This document shows positions 51,962-63,717 of a stretch of DNA of 64,000 nt, in pieces. The position numbers and the translations under genes were made by a program. The stretch's first letter is position 1; each line of letters starts with the position of its first letter. The stretch comes from Lunularia cruciata (Eukaryota; Streptophyta; Marchantiopsida; Lunulariales; Lunulariaceae). The stretch spans positions 992,001 through 1,056,000 of the forward strand of contig CAOYZS010000005.1 in the NCBI GenBank assembly GCA_948567375.1. Direction: 5' to 3'. The notes under the pieces are model-generated. The model worked only from the letters and a program-made list of their open reading frames with translations. It did no database searches and had not been told where the DNA came from.

Positions 51962-54493
51962 TTTGCCACTACCTTCCATCATTGCTCCTACCAAATCTGA
52001 CTCCACATTATGAACTATCTTCTCCTTACTTTGCTCTACTTCCAATTTGTTCCAATACATTGTCAACTTTGTCCTCAAATTCAGCCTTCAATGCCTACTT
52101 CTCTTCCACATACTAGACCAGTTGACCTTCAACACTTCTCATCAACCCTCACAATTGATCTTCCTCTCAATGTCTATCTGCTAGCTCTTATTGCTAGGCT
52201 TGATCCTACTATGCTTTGCTCTTTTAGACTCTCCACCTCTTGCTCCATTACTACAGCAATTTCCTTTGAGTGTATAACTTCTACTCTTGAGTCAGCAACT
52301 TCTTGCTTCATCTTCTCACCCAATGCCTTCTACTCCTTTATTTCTTCATTGTACTTCATAAAGTTCTCTTGCAAGTTATCAAGGGTTTTCTTCCAAAGAA
52401 TTGCTTCAGCCTGAAGTTTTTGGCTTCCTTCTCTCCTTGGGTTAGCTTACTTTGCAACTCCAAGGTCTCTTCACTCTAGTGCCTTACTACTTCCAACTCA
52501 TCTTTCACTCCAAAATGATCCTTCTTCAACTCTTCCTTCTTCCTTTGTAGCTGCACCAACAAAGGACACATAATCTTTGATAGATACTTGACTCTGATGT
52601 GTCTTCCTTCATCATCTCCCGCATCTTCATGTTGGGTGGGTGCTTCTTTGGTTGGTGCTTTGTACCTTCAGTGTTACACCATCCAAGCTTGCTTCTTTCT
52701 CTTTGACTTTGCTCGGACCTGCAATTACAACCTGAGCACTTCATTTCGATCTTACTAACCTTTGAAATACCAAGCTAGCCTCTCTTGCTTGGTCATCTTC
52801 TAACTCAACGGCAAGGAACTCTAAACAAGGCTCATCTCCTTCCTTCATTTGTTCAATTACCTCGTGGAACTCCCGCTCTTCCTCTGCAACAACCTCTTTA
52901 CCCAATTGCTGAACCTCGGGCTCTCCCTCACTCTTGCTACTAGGCTCTCCACTCTACAATGTGAACTCTTCTTCTGCTCTCGAGTCTTCCTCCATCAACT
53001 CTATTTCTCCTTCTGATTCTTCCTCCAAGGATGGTTCCTTTACTTCTATTGATGCTGACTTTGGATTCAGTCCTTTTATCTTCTATGGCTGTATTGGTGT
53101 GATTCTTCCCTTGGATCTACTTTACTTATTGGCATGGGGATGTCCATAAACACTATCCTCCCCTTCCCACTCTTGAGGTAGTAGTCATTGCCTTCTCAAA
53201 CCCGATTGATATATTACTGCTCATTTCCATCAGCTTCTCTATGTAAGTCAGGGTGAAAGTGGGACACCATCCATCCTCTCTCCTCCAAGCTAAGTAAATT
53301 TAGTCTGCAGTAGAAGTGAGCTGCAAAGGGCACAAAGTAGTGGGGTGGCAAATCCATTCTCCAATTGGTAATCATCTACCCAACATATTGGTGCAAACAC
53401 TTTGCCCAATCTACCACTCTCTTGCAAACATATGGTGGAAGAACATCATTTGCTGCATCGTTACATATGTGGTTTGATTTGGCTTCAACATTGCTATAAT
53501 TGTGCTAAAAATCCCTCTTTGTATTGGGTCCTTATAACTATCCACCTTGTACCCGTTCTTGGTGCAAGGTCTACTGAAAGAATTCTTCACCTCAGCAATT
53601 TCTTTTGAAGATTCACACTTCCTATAGAAGGTGACTTCCTCTTCTTCTCTTGATTCTCTCCCCAGGACTAATCTCCAATCCAACTCAGTCCATCAAGCTA
53701 GATTTCCTCTCTTCCCTTCATGCTTGGGCTTGTCTCTAAAATTACAGCCAACAATTTCTGCCATAAAACCTAGAAAGCTCAAATTCCAGTTCCAGGCCAG
53801 AAATGGAATGCAAAGACTATTCAAGACTTTGATCCTTGCTTACATCTAATTAGAAAATTGCAAGACCCCTCACCACACTCTACTTATTCTTTTGGGGCCA
53901 TTGTGTGCTTCCTCACTCTCAATCTTTGAAAGATCAAAACCCTCCCCAAAACTTGAGATGCTAAGTCCTTGGAGACAACTATTGAGAGGCCTAGGATATT
54001 TTTGTGACATTTTAGAATGCCCATGATGACATCTTACTTTTAAAGTCTTTTGCTAATCCATCAGTCTTTAGTCAATCTTTTGTTGACACGACAATTCTGC
54101 ATGTCTATTTTCTATCACTCTTAATGTCTTCTTGATCCCAAGGTTGTCACTTTCTTTACAAGGTCGAAACAACAGAGGAATTTTAATGAGTCAACACCGC
54201 GGAGGTGGGCATAAGCGGCTTTATCAAAAAATTGAGTACTTTCTTGATTTCTAAACCTAAGGAAACATTATTATAGGTTTTTTGGATCATGTTTCACATC
54301 CCAATACAAAGTCCTCTACCTTTGGCTTCATACTTCCATCCATCCATGTCCTTTTGACTCTGACCTAAGGTTGATTTTAAGTTTATGTCAAATACATAAT
54401 TCTTCTTGTTTCTTCCCCATTTAGCCTTCCTTCACCTTTAACAATAAACTTCTTCTTTAAAAATCATTAAAAAAAAAAAATGTGGGTAATACA
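51962..54493 (-). mobile_element. 3' LTR of minus element E4, 3' end missing
   Basis: It starts on the minus strand at 54493 (TGTATTACCCACAT after GAGGGAGGGGTTA), next to integrase. It runs through the globular domain, linker and part of the coiled coil and stops at 51962, where it joins RNase H of element H. About 1.2 kb, including the C-terminus, U3 TATA and R-U5, is missing. It is C type. A 12-bp direct repeat TTTGCCACTACC spans the junction (51950-51973). Confidence 0.8.
51970..53850 (-). pseudogene. LTR ORF of E4, C type
   Basis: Minus-strand 53683-53411 encodes DWRLVLGRESREEEEVTFYR, NGYKVDSYKDPIQRGIFSTI and QQMMFFHHMFAREW from the globular domain. The region near 53850-53700 gives ITFLAWNWNLSFLGF-like sequence. 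The acidic linker (53150-52750) and coiled coil (52500-51970) follow with many stops. The end of the coiled coil at 51970 corresponds to VELDAIGTVMKK at 62820. It is dead. Confidence 0.7.
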
Positions 54494-56912
54494 TAACCCC
54501 TCCCTCAAATGTGAGCATCCCCACAAATATCGGCTTTGGAGTTTTTATACAAGTTTGATTCCATGGTCCAATATTTTCTAACTCACCCACTCAAGTGGCA
54601 AAGGGATTGCCCTCTAAGTCTGCAAGTTGAATAGAACCATTTTCATAAATGTGCATTGCAAGGTATGGCCCCATCCACCTTAAGTGCAGTTTGCCTAGAA
54701 AAAATATTTGGCAATTGACATATAACAACACCAAATTGCCTTCCTGAATAGCAATACGCTTGATTCTCTTATCATGCCTGAATTTCCATTGAGCTTGTAC
54801 TTTCTTTATGGTTTGCATTGCATTGTCTCTTTCCTCTTCTAACCACATTAGTTGATGGAACTAAAGATCCTAACTTTCTTCCTTTGACAATCATTCCTCA
54901 CAAAGGATTCAATATGATGGTACTTAAATTCAATTGGTAGTATGGGATACAATCCGTATGTTAAGAAATATGGAGTTTATTTGGTGGTAACCTTTTCAGT
55001 GGTTCAATATGCCTACAAAGCTGTAGGTAACTCTGTGTCCCAATTGTAGGCATAGTTGACCGTCACCTTGTTCAAAATTTGGCACAACAACCCATTTGCT
55101 TTCTTTGCTAAGTCATTTGCTTTTGGATTATAAGGAGTTGTCTTCCAATGTTTAATCTAGAACTACTTGCTTAATGCTTCCACCATTGAGTTCAAAAATG
55201 AGTCCCCCAATCACCGACCAATTCTAGAAGACATCTACAACATGAAATGAAATTACAAAAGAAAAATTCTATGACTATTTCCGTATCATCTCTCCGAGTT
55301 GCCTCAACTTCAACCATCTTGGTAGCATAATCAATGCACACCAAGATGTATCTCTTCCTTGTGAATCAGATCATTGGTATAATCAGGCCCACAAAATCAA
55401 TTCCTCATTTCTCAAATGGAGCCAATGGAAAAATTGGTCTCAAAGGCCATTGGAAAGTAGCTGTTCGTTTTTATACTTGTTGACAAGCATCACAACTTTG
55501 GATATGTGCATGAGTGTCCTTGTGCATTGTAGGCCACTAATATCCTATTGAAACTGGTCAACAACCTCCAAGTCTTGGTCTTGAGTTTCCAACCTGCATA
55601 AGAAGTTTTCATTTGAATGTGAAGCTCCCTTCCTTACTTGTATAGTGTATGTGAATTCTTGTAACAGCAAGATCCACCTTGCAATTTGCCCATACAAATC
55701 TGCCTTCTTTGCCAAAATGTTGTAAAGCATAATGGTCCACATAGAAGACAAACTTGCATCCCAACAAGTAATGGCAAAACTTCTTGTAGGCATACACCAT
55801 TCCCAAGACTTCTCTTTCAATCATCAAATAATTCTTTTTTGCAGTTGAAAGTTGCGGGTTGGCATAGTAAATTAGATAGTCTTTCTTCAAGATGTTGATG
55901 ATTGTCTCAACATTGGGGTTGATGATTGCTTCAACATGATTGACTCAGCTTAACCCAAGTTGAATAACACTAAAACCCCTCCCTCCAAAAAAATTTCACC
56001 CAAGGTGATGTCATATGGGACTTCATCTTTGACTTCCACCTTGTAGCACTCCAAGTAATTGGACTTCTTCTTCAAAGTCTATGGAAGACAAAGACAATGG
56101 ATCTTTAGATTCATCTTTGTCTTTTGATGAAGTTGTTTTCTCCAGGTGGGGAACCTTTGTCCAACTCACAATCAGCAGCTTCTGGTCTTTGGGTGAGATG
56201 TCCTTAAACCTCACTTCTACTGGTCCCAATCCACAACAACTTGAGTATTGTAAAACCAGGGTCTTTTGATCAAAAGTGGGTACCTACTTTTGGTCACTAG
56301 TCTCAACAAAATGTAATTCAACTTGAAGGGCACTCCTCTAATGATTGTAGTTATATTTGACAACATGCCCAATGGTTATCTCCTAGTTTGGTCTACAAAC
56401 TTCAAAATTTGGGGTGTAGGCTCAAAACTATGGTATGCAAATAATATATGGTGTTCTTTGTCATGACATTTACACCAGACTATCAATGGAATTGACATAA
56501 TCATGCAATTGGAAATCTCCTCATCCACTTTGGGAGATCCCAAATCTTCTTGATCAATATGATAGATGGCTGGCAAACCTTTCTTGGTCATCACTCTTAC
56601 TTTCTTAAGAGCTAAACTCAGCTGCTTCTTGGTCAGCTTATGGTCTTCCCACAATTGCTTGAATGTGACATTAGCATTCATGGATGCCAAGGCTACCACA
56701 ATATTGTACTGGTGTACTCCTCCCAACTTCACTTTTTTCACCTTTGACTTTGGGTTAGATGTCTCTCCGCATTCAAATTGGATTTTAAGGCGTTTCATGA
56801 TGATGACCAAAGTACCAATAGTCTTGACCCTAGGTGCTTTTGGTTTACCCACCTTGGCTTGAATCAGATTCTTGACTTCAGATCTGATTTCAGCCAAAAA
56901 TACTACAAGCTT
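54494..56912 (-). pseudogene. pol of E4 with RT deleted
   Basis: From the 3' LTR leftwards in coding sense, the region holds integrase C-terminus (54848-54591, RWMGPYLAMHIYENGSIQLA), a degenerate integrase core (55530-54900), RNase H (55890-55545, YLMIEREVLGMVYAYKKF), then an abrupt join near 55890-55950 to the spacer before RT, the protease region (56470-56023) and the end of gag (56905-56480, NVTFKQLWEDHKLTKKQL). The RT itself and the integrase zinc module are missing. gag and PBS are replaced by another minus-strand LTR at 56913. Confidence 0.75.
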
Positions 56913-58205
56913 TGTGACAACCCAAAAAGTATCACTTTTGCAATAATCAGTAAGTAAAAGTTTGTTCCCATAGAGATATGAGTCAAAAATGGTCAAATAC
57001 AAAGTGAATAGTAACAATGTAGTTCTTCTTGGTTGTGTCTTTAATCTCTCAGGTAGAAACCACACCCAAAAGAAAAAAACAAGCACTAATTTGTAGTCTT
57101 GTCAAAAATTAACACTCCATAATCACAATATCATCAAATCTTTCCAAACCAACTTTGATTGTGATGATTCAGATTCTTCCAAAGAAGGCGACTTCACTAC
57201 AAATTTACTTTGCCACAGAATTGTGTTCCGCCTTTCACCCTCCACTGAAGGCACAACTTCCTTGATCAAAATTGCTTTGCATCAACCTTATACTGTGCCA
57301 CCAATGCAGAATACTACCAACACTACAATTCTTCATGGATCTGTCAAGGCATTGCTTTGATTGCTATCCACTCAAGATCAAACATACAAGATGCAATCAA
57401 AACTATGAAATCCAGCATCCAACAATCTATTTGCACTTCAAAATTCTCCCAACACTCACAAACACAAACAAGATTGGTACTTAGAATTAAGCTAAAATGA
57501 CAAGCACTAAGTTATAGCACTTCACTTTACTCAACTTCAAAAATACAAATACTAACCAACAACACATTACAAATGCCTCCTTTAAATAGGCTGAACACTT
57601 CGATAGTTACCTAATTCATATCCTATTTCCTAACAATCTCCAAATCCAAATTGGCAACCCACTCTTCATATTTATCAATTTAAATCTCAAATTGATTATG
57701 AATCCAATCCAATGTCTACCTCTTCCTCTTCTACTAAACCTGATGTAACTTCCTTTGCTTCTTCTACTTTGGCTCTATCAACTTCTCATCTTCTGCTATT
57801 TCTCTAATCTGTTCAATCTGAACTACAATTGACCTCATGGGTCTTCTATCTATCTCCTTATCTTCCAACCCACTTCCTTCTAATGTCTCAAAAAACTCAT
57901 CCAAAGACATTTGCACTCCTACCTCTCTTACCTTGGGCTCCTAACTTCACATTACTTTGAATCTACTTTAACTTGGATTTCACTAAATCTAATCTAAGAT
58001 AAACATTGTCTCCTACTTCACTAATTTTCCTATCTACTCTATCTCTCAAGAAAATTAGAAGATTGTTCAGATCCATGTCCTTTGGTTTCTCATCCTCATC
58101 TCTTGCACCAACAATTTTAACTTGTATAGGCGTACTTCTTCTACCTTCACTTTGGCTTTGGCTTTAAGCATCACATTGAGTTTCTTTACTACTCTTCCTA
58201 CTTGC
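56913..58205 (-). mobile_element. Minus-strand LTR fragment, R-U5 and C-terminal ORF
   Basis: The fragment begins with TGTGACAACCC at 56913, the reversed LTR 3' end, inside the end of gag of E4. It contains R-U5, the U3 TATA (reverse of TATTTAAAGG near 57577) and the last part of the LTR ORF, with VQMSLDEFFETLEGSG-like and coiled-coil sequence at 57700-58200. It stops near 58205, where plus-strand C-type linker begins. The 5' two thirds are missing. Confidence 0.7.
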
Positions 58206-58506
58206 TCCGATGTTTGACCGCATGGAAGGAGGTGACAAGCCGTGTTTGGAGTAATTGGTAGTTGAGTTCAGAGATGAACAAGTAGGAGAGGTTGGCTTGG
58301 TATTTCCAAGAGCAGCAAGATCAAAGAGAAGTACTCAAGTTGTAGCTGCAAGACCAAGCAAACTTGAAGACAAAGAGGAGAGCTTGGATGACAAAAAATT
58401 GAAGATACAAAGATAAGGTCTTTAAGATAAGGCACCAGCCAAAGAAGCACCTACCAAAAACAAAGACATCAGAGATGATGAAGGAAGATACATTGGAGTC
58501 GAGTAT
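58206..58506 (+). pseudogene. Plus-strand C-type LTR ORF linker fragment
   Basis: The sequence matches the reverse complement of 60380-60690 (LVFPRAARSK, LKIQR, IRDDEGRYIGVEY). It is cut on the left by the minus LTR fragment and interrupted on the right by solo LTR 58507-62232; the linker continues at 62238. Confidence 0.7.
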
Positions 58507-59141
58507 TGTGACAATGCGGCAAGTATCACTTTTGTGGATACAAGATAGTGTATCCCACAAAGATATGAGTCAAAAATGGTCAAATACAAATTAAACAATA
58601 GCACTTCAATTCTTTAGTGTTTCTTTAGCCTCTCATGTAGAAACTACACCCAAGAATAGAGTAAAAGCATTGATTTGCAATCTTGTCACAAATTAACACC
58701 CCTAATCACAACTCCATCAAATCTTTCTAAATATTCTTGATTGTGATGATTCAAAGAAGGCTACTTCACTACAAAATGATCTCTCCTCAGAATTGTGTTC
58801 CACCTTTCCACTAAAGGCACAACTTCCTCAATCAAAATTGTTCACATCGACCCCGTATTGCACTCACCAATGCAACATACTACCAACACTACAATTCCTC
58901 ATGGATCTATCAACGCATTGCTTTGATTGCTATCCACTCAAGATCAAATACACAATAGAATCAAAACTGCAGAATCCAACATCCAACAATCTAACTTGCA
59001 TTTACAATTCTCCAAACACTCATAAACACACACAAGGATGATACTTGGAATTAAGCTTAAACAGCAAGCATTGAGTTACAACACTTTGCTTTACTCAACT
59101 TTGAAAATATAAATACTGACAACATAACACTGCAAAAGCTT

Positions 59142-59151
59142 CCTTTATATA
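59142..59151 (-). promoter_or_regulatory. U3 core TATA box of C-type solo LTR
   Basis: The minus strand reads TATATAAAGG, the strongest TATA match among the copies, 636-645 bp from the LTR 3' end. Confidence 0.6.
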
Positions 59152-59269
59152 GGCTAAAGACTTGATCGTTACTAAGAAAAATACCATTCTACAACAACTT
59201 TACCAACTTGTAGATCCAAAATGACAAACCACTTCTTCATATGTGCCTCTTCAAATCTCCAATCTATTT

Positions 59270-61740
59270 CTAAGCCAATTTGATGTCAACCTCAACTTTG
59301 GCTTCCAAGCCTTATGTTACTACAATCAATTCCCCTTCTTTGGGTCTCTTTAATACTACTCCTACATCTTCTATTTCTACTATTTCTTCACTCTAAACTA
59401 CAATTACAAACATGGGTAATCTATCTACTTCTTTATCAACTAACCCACTCTCTTCTAATATCTCAAGCAACTCAGCCAACGACACTTGAAATCCTACTTC
59501 TGTGACTTTGGAATTTGTATCTGCTTCATCCCACCATGAAATCTATCTAAATCTCATCTAGCAAAATCTAATCTGAGACAGACAATGCCTCCTACCTCTA
59601 ACATCTATCTACCCTATCTCTTAGGCAAATCAAAAGATTATTCAACCTTGCATCTTCTGCTTTCCTCGTTCTTGTTTCCTGCACCAATAACTTCAACTCA
59701 TGCAACCTCCACCTCTTCTAATTTACCCTTTGCTTCAGTATTTAGCATCACTCTCAAATTCTTCATGACCGCTCCTACTGCATCCAACTCCACACTTGGA
59801 ACTTCTCCTTACTTCTCTCCACTTCCAATTTGTTCCAATACATCATCAACTCATCCTCAAATTCAGCCTTCAATGTCTCCTTCTCTTGCCCATATTGGAC
59901 TAATTGATCTTCTATCCTTGGAGCAACTCCCACAATCATTCTTCCGCCCAATGACATTTTATCAATTCTTGTTGCTAGGCTTACTCCTTCTATATTGTGC
60001 ACTTCTCCAAACTTTTAACTCTTGCTCCATCACTGCTTTAATCACCTTTGAGTGTATGAAATCAACCCAAACATCAGAAACTTCATGCTTCATTTTCTTG
60101 ACCAACACCTTTTGCTCCTTCAATTCACTACACTTCACAAAGTTCTCCTACAAGGCATCTGAGCTTTTCCTCTAAAGAACTGCTTCAGCCCAAAGTTATT
60201 TGGCTTCCTTCTCTCCGCAGGTTAGTTTACTCCTTAACTCTAAGGTCTCTTCACTCCATATTTTTTCTACATCCAACTCATCCCTCACTTTTGGATGATG
60301 GCTCTCAACTTGCTTTTTTTGCTGCAAAGTGCCAGCAAAGGACAAATGATCTTCAATAGATACTTGACTCTACCAGATCTTCCTTAATCATCTCCAATGT
60401 CTTTGTCTTTGCTAGGTGTTTCTTTGGCTAGTGCCTTACCTTGAAGACGTGATCTTTGTATCTTCAGTGTCTTGCCCTCCAAGCTCTCTTCTTTGTTTTC
60501 AGCTTTGCTCAATCTGGCAATGACCACTTGAGTGGTTCTCTTTGTTCTTGCTGCCCTTGGAAATACCAAGGCACCTTCTCCTGATTTTTCATCTTCTAGC
60601 TCCTTTTTTGGCAACTCTAGATACAGCTTGTCTCCACCTTCCAAGTAGTTGATCCCCTCATGAAACTCCCGCTCTTCTTCTCCAACAATCCCCTCTCTTG
60701 ATTGTCGAACTTTGGCCTCTTGTTCATTGCCACTGCTTGTCTCTTTGCTTTATAGTATAGATTCTTCTTTTGCTCCCAAGGCTTCTCCCTTTGACTCCAT
60801 TTCTCCTTCCGATTCTTCCTCTGAAGTCAATTCCTTCACTTCTGCCGGTGTGGCCTTTGGATTTAGTCTTCATCTCTTATGAGGCTGCACTAGCATAATT
60901 TGTCCTTTGGGTCTACTTCTCTTCTTTTGTATGGGGATGTGCACCACCACTATCTTCTCCTTTTTGCTCTTCAGATAATAATCATCTCCTTCACAAACCT
61001 ACTCAATGTAGTATTGTTCATCCTCATTTGCTTCTCTTCATAAATTGGGGTGAAAATAGGACACCATCTATTCTCTCTCCTCCAAGCTAAGTAGGTTTAG
61101 CCCAAAGTAAAAGTGGGTTGCAATGGGTAAGAAGTAGTGGGACAGCATATCCATTCTCCAACTGGTGATCATCTGCCCAACTTGGTGCAAACACCTTGCC
61201 TAGTCCACCACCTCTCTTGCAAACATCTAGTGAAAGAAGATTGCTTGCTGCATCATTACATAGGTGGTTTGCTCTGGCTTGAACATAGCCATCATCATGC
61301 TCACAATCCCTCTTTGTACTAGATCCTTGTAGCTGGCAACTTGAACCTGTTCTTGGTGTGAGGTTGATTAAAAGAATTACTCACCTCGGCAGTTTCTTTC
61401 AAACCATGATACTTTCAATAGAAGGTGATGCCTCCTACCTGTTTTTCTTCTCTTCCTAGGACTAACCTCCAATCCAACTCAATCCATTGAGCCAGATTTC
61501 CTCTCTTCCCTTTATGCTTGGGCCCGTTCTTGCAATTGTTGAAAGTAGTTTCTGTCATGAACCATGGAAAGCTCAAATTCCAGTTTTAGGCCATAAATGT
61601 GAATCAAAGTCTGGACTAGACTTAGTCCTTCCCATTATGTTTAATTGATGAATTGCAAGACCTCGCACCACACTCTACTTATTTCCTTTGGAGCCATTAT
61701 GGGGCTTCCTCACTCTTTGCTTATGAAAGATCAAACCCGA
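59270..61740 (-). pseudogene. LTR ORF in solo LTR 58507-62232
   Basis: From 61740 leftwards the sequence carries the start region, globular domain (around 61600-61050, WIELDWRLVLGREEKQ-like, then VNWARCLHQVG), acidic linker (60850-60640), the open stretch 60644-60384 (LVFPRAARTKRTTQVVIARL, LKIQRSRLQGKAL) and coiled coil (60300-59600). The terminal VDIKLA is followed by TAG at 59272-59270. Stops and indels are frequent. The identification rests on block order and the linker. Confidence 0.7.
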
Positions 61741-62237
61741 GGCTCTAACCCACTCCTCTTGCAAATGCACAATTTGTATTCCTTTGGGATAACTCTGAAT
61801 AGGAACAAATACCTTCTAGGCATTGCAATGCTTCCTTGTCAAAATCTCAAATTTATAGTCTTTTGCTGATTGGTCATTCTTCAATCCATTTACCCACCAA
61901 TTGTATGGGTTGGTTTCCTATCACTTTCAAGATCATCTTGGTCTTGAGGTAGTCACTTTCTTCCCATGTACTTTCTTTATTGGCTGAACCCAAGGAAAAG
62001 TTGTTACAGGTTCTTTGGATCAGGTTTCATTACCCAATGCAAAGTCCTTCATCTTTGGCTTCATAAGTTTGTCTATCTGACTTGAGTCCTTCCAACTTTG
62101 ACCCAAGGTCAACTTAATGTTTATGCCAAACACACACTTCTTTGTGTCTCTTCCTTATTTAGCCCTCCTTTGGCTTTACCAATGCACTTCTTCTTTAAAA
62201 CTTGTAAAAAATTGAAAAATGTGAGTACCATAAGTAC

Positions 62238-62942
62238 CTATCAAAGATCATTTGTCCTTTGTTGGTGCATCTACAATAGAAGAAAGTGGAGCTGAAGAGG
62301 AATCATTTGAGACTGAAGGATGAGTTGGAAATAGTAAAGAAATGGAGTGAGGAAACCTTGGAGTTAAGGAGTAGGCTAACTCAAGGAGAGAAGGAAGGAG
62401 AAGAACTTTGGGCTAAAGCAATTATTTGGAGGAAAAGCTTTGATACCTTGTAGGAGAACTTTGTAAAGTGCAATGAAGAATTGAAGGAGCAAAAAGCATT
62501 GGTCAAGAAGATGAAATGTGAAGTTGCTAATGCTTGGGTAAAGGTCATAATCTTGAAGGCAATTGCGGCAATAATGGAGCAAGAGTTGGAGAGTCTGAAG
62601 AAGAGTGTAGCAGAGAAGGATCAAGCCTGGCAACAAGAGTTGACAAAATGTAATTGGGAAAAGGAACAATTGGGAGGCTACTTCAAGGGGTCAAAGATCA
62701 ACTAGTCTTGTATGTGCAAGAGAAGGAGGCACTGAAGGCTAAATTAGAGGATGAGTTGAAAATGTACCAAAATGAATTGGAAGTAGAAAGAAGTAAGGAG
62801 AAGGTAGTTTTTAGTGTGGAGTTGGATGCAATAGGAACAGTCATGAAGAAGTTGAAAGCAATGCTAAGTATTGAAGCTGAGGTTAAATTAGAAGAAGCAA
62901 GGATGCACGAGTTGAAGTTGTTGGTGCAAGAGATAGCAAAGT
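62238..62942 (+). pseudogene. Plus-strand C-type LTR ORF, coiled coil
   Basis: Continuation of the linker at 58206-58506 after the solo LTR. It has LKDELEIVKKWSEETLELRSRL, then 62481-62705 and 62654-62942 open with KSVAEKDQAWQQEL and RMHELKLLVQEIAK. The frame then passes directly into integrase at about 62942. Confidence 0.75.
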
Positions 62943-63717
62943 CCTTGCAGTTGGAAGCATGGTGGGAACACTATGCCCTTAAGAACATAATAAAGACAAT
63001 TCTTGCAATAGGGTACTTGTGGCCTATGATGTATAAGAATACACAAGCCCATATCCAAAGTTGTGATGCCTATCAAAGAGCAAAAACCTTTGGCTACTTC
63101 CCAATGGCCTTTGAGACCAATTTTGCCATTGGCCATATTTTAGAAATGGGGAATTGATTTTATTGATTTTATCGATTCAACTAGTGACCTAATTCACAAG
63201 GAAGAGATACATCTTGATTTGCACTGATTATGCAACTAAGATGGTTGAAGCTAAAGCAACTTGGTGAGATGATGCAAAAATTGTTGCCAAAATTTTTCTT
63301 TTGAAACATCATTTCCCAATAAAAATGTCCTCTAGAATTGGTTAGTGACCAAAGGTCTCACTTTGTGAACTTAATGTGGAGGCATTACCCAAGTACTTCC
63401 AAATCAAACATCAGAAGATGACTCCTTATAACCCAAAACCAAATGGACCAACAGAGAAGGAAAATGGGTTATTGTGTACAATTTTGAACAAAGTGGCTAT
63501 CAACTATGCCTACGATTGGGATACAAAGCTCCTTGCAGCTTTGTACGTATATATATCCACCAAAAAGATTACAACCAAGCAAAATCTATATTTCTTAACA
63601 TATGGATTGTATCCTATACTACCAATTGAATTTCAAGTACGGTCATATCATATCCTTTGCAAGGAATGATTGTCAAAGAAAGAAAGTTAGGATCTTTGGA
63701 TCCATCAATTAATGTGG
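62943..63717 (+). pseudogene. Integrase fused to LTR ORF
   Basis: From SLQLEAWWEHYALKNIIKTI the sequence is the integrase zinc module (last Cys changed to Tyr, SCDAYQRAKT), then the catalytic core with several frameshifts (63160-63400) and 63376-63669 open with MTPYNPKPNGPTEKENGLL. The minus-strand LTR starting at 63718 interrupts the C-terminal third. gag, protease, RT and RNase H are missing between the LTR ORF and integrase. Confidence 0.8.

Larger units (their letters stand above)
58507..62232 (-). mobile_element. Solo long LTR (3.73 kb), TSD AGTAT/AGTAC
   Basis: The LTR begins TGTGACAATGC at 58507 and ends GAGTACCATA at 62232. AGTAT at 58502-58506 and AGTAC at 62233-62237 match in 4 of 5 bases. 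Removing it joins GGAGTCGAGTA to CTATCAAAGATC, restoring the VEYLSKIICP-type block of the host LTR ORF. C type. It has U3 TATA and a decayed LTR ORF but no internal region. Confidence 0.9.

Noticed and set aside
54462-54480. A-rich run as a retroposon poly(A) tail
   Set aside because: It is the reverse of the T-rich stretch that follows CCCACA at the start of every LTR in this family.
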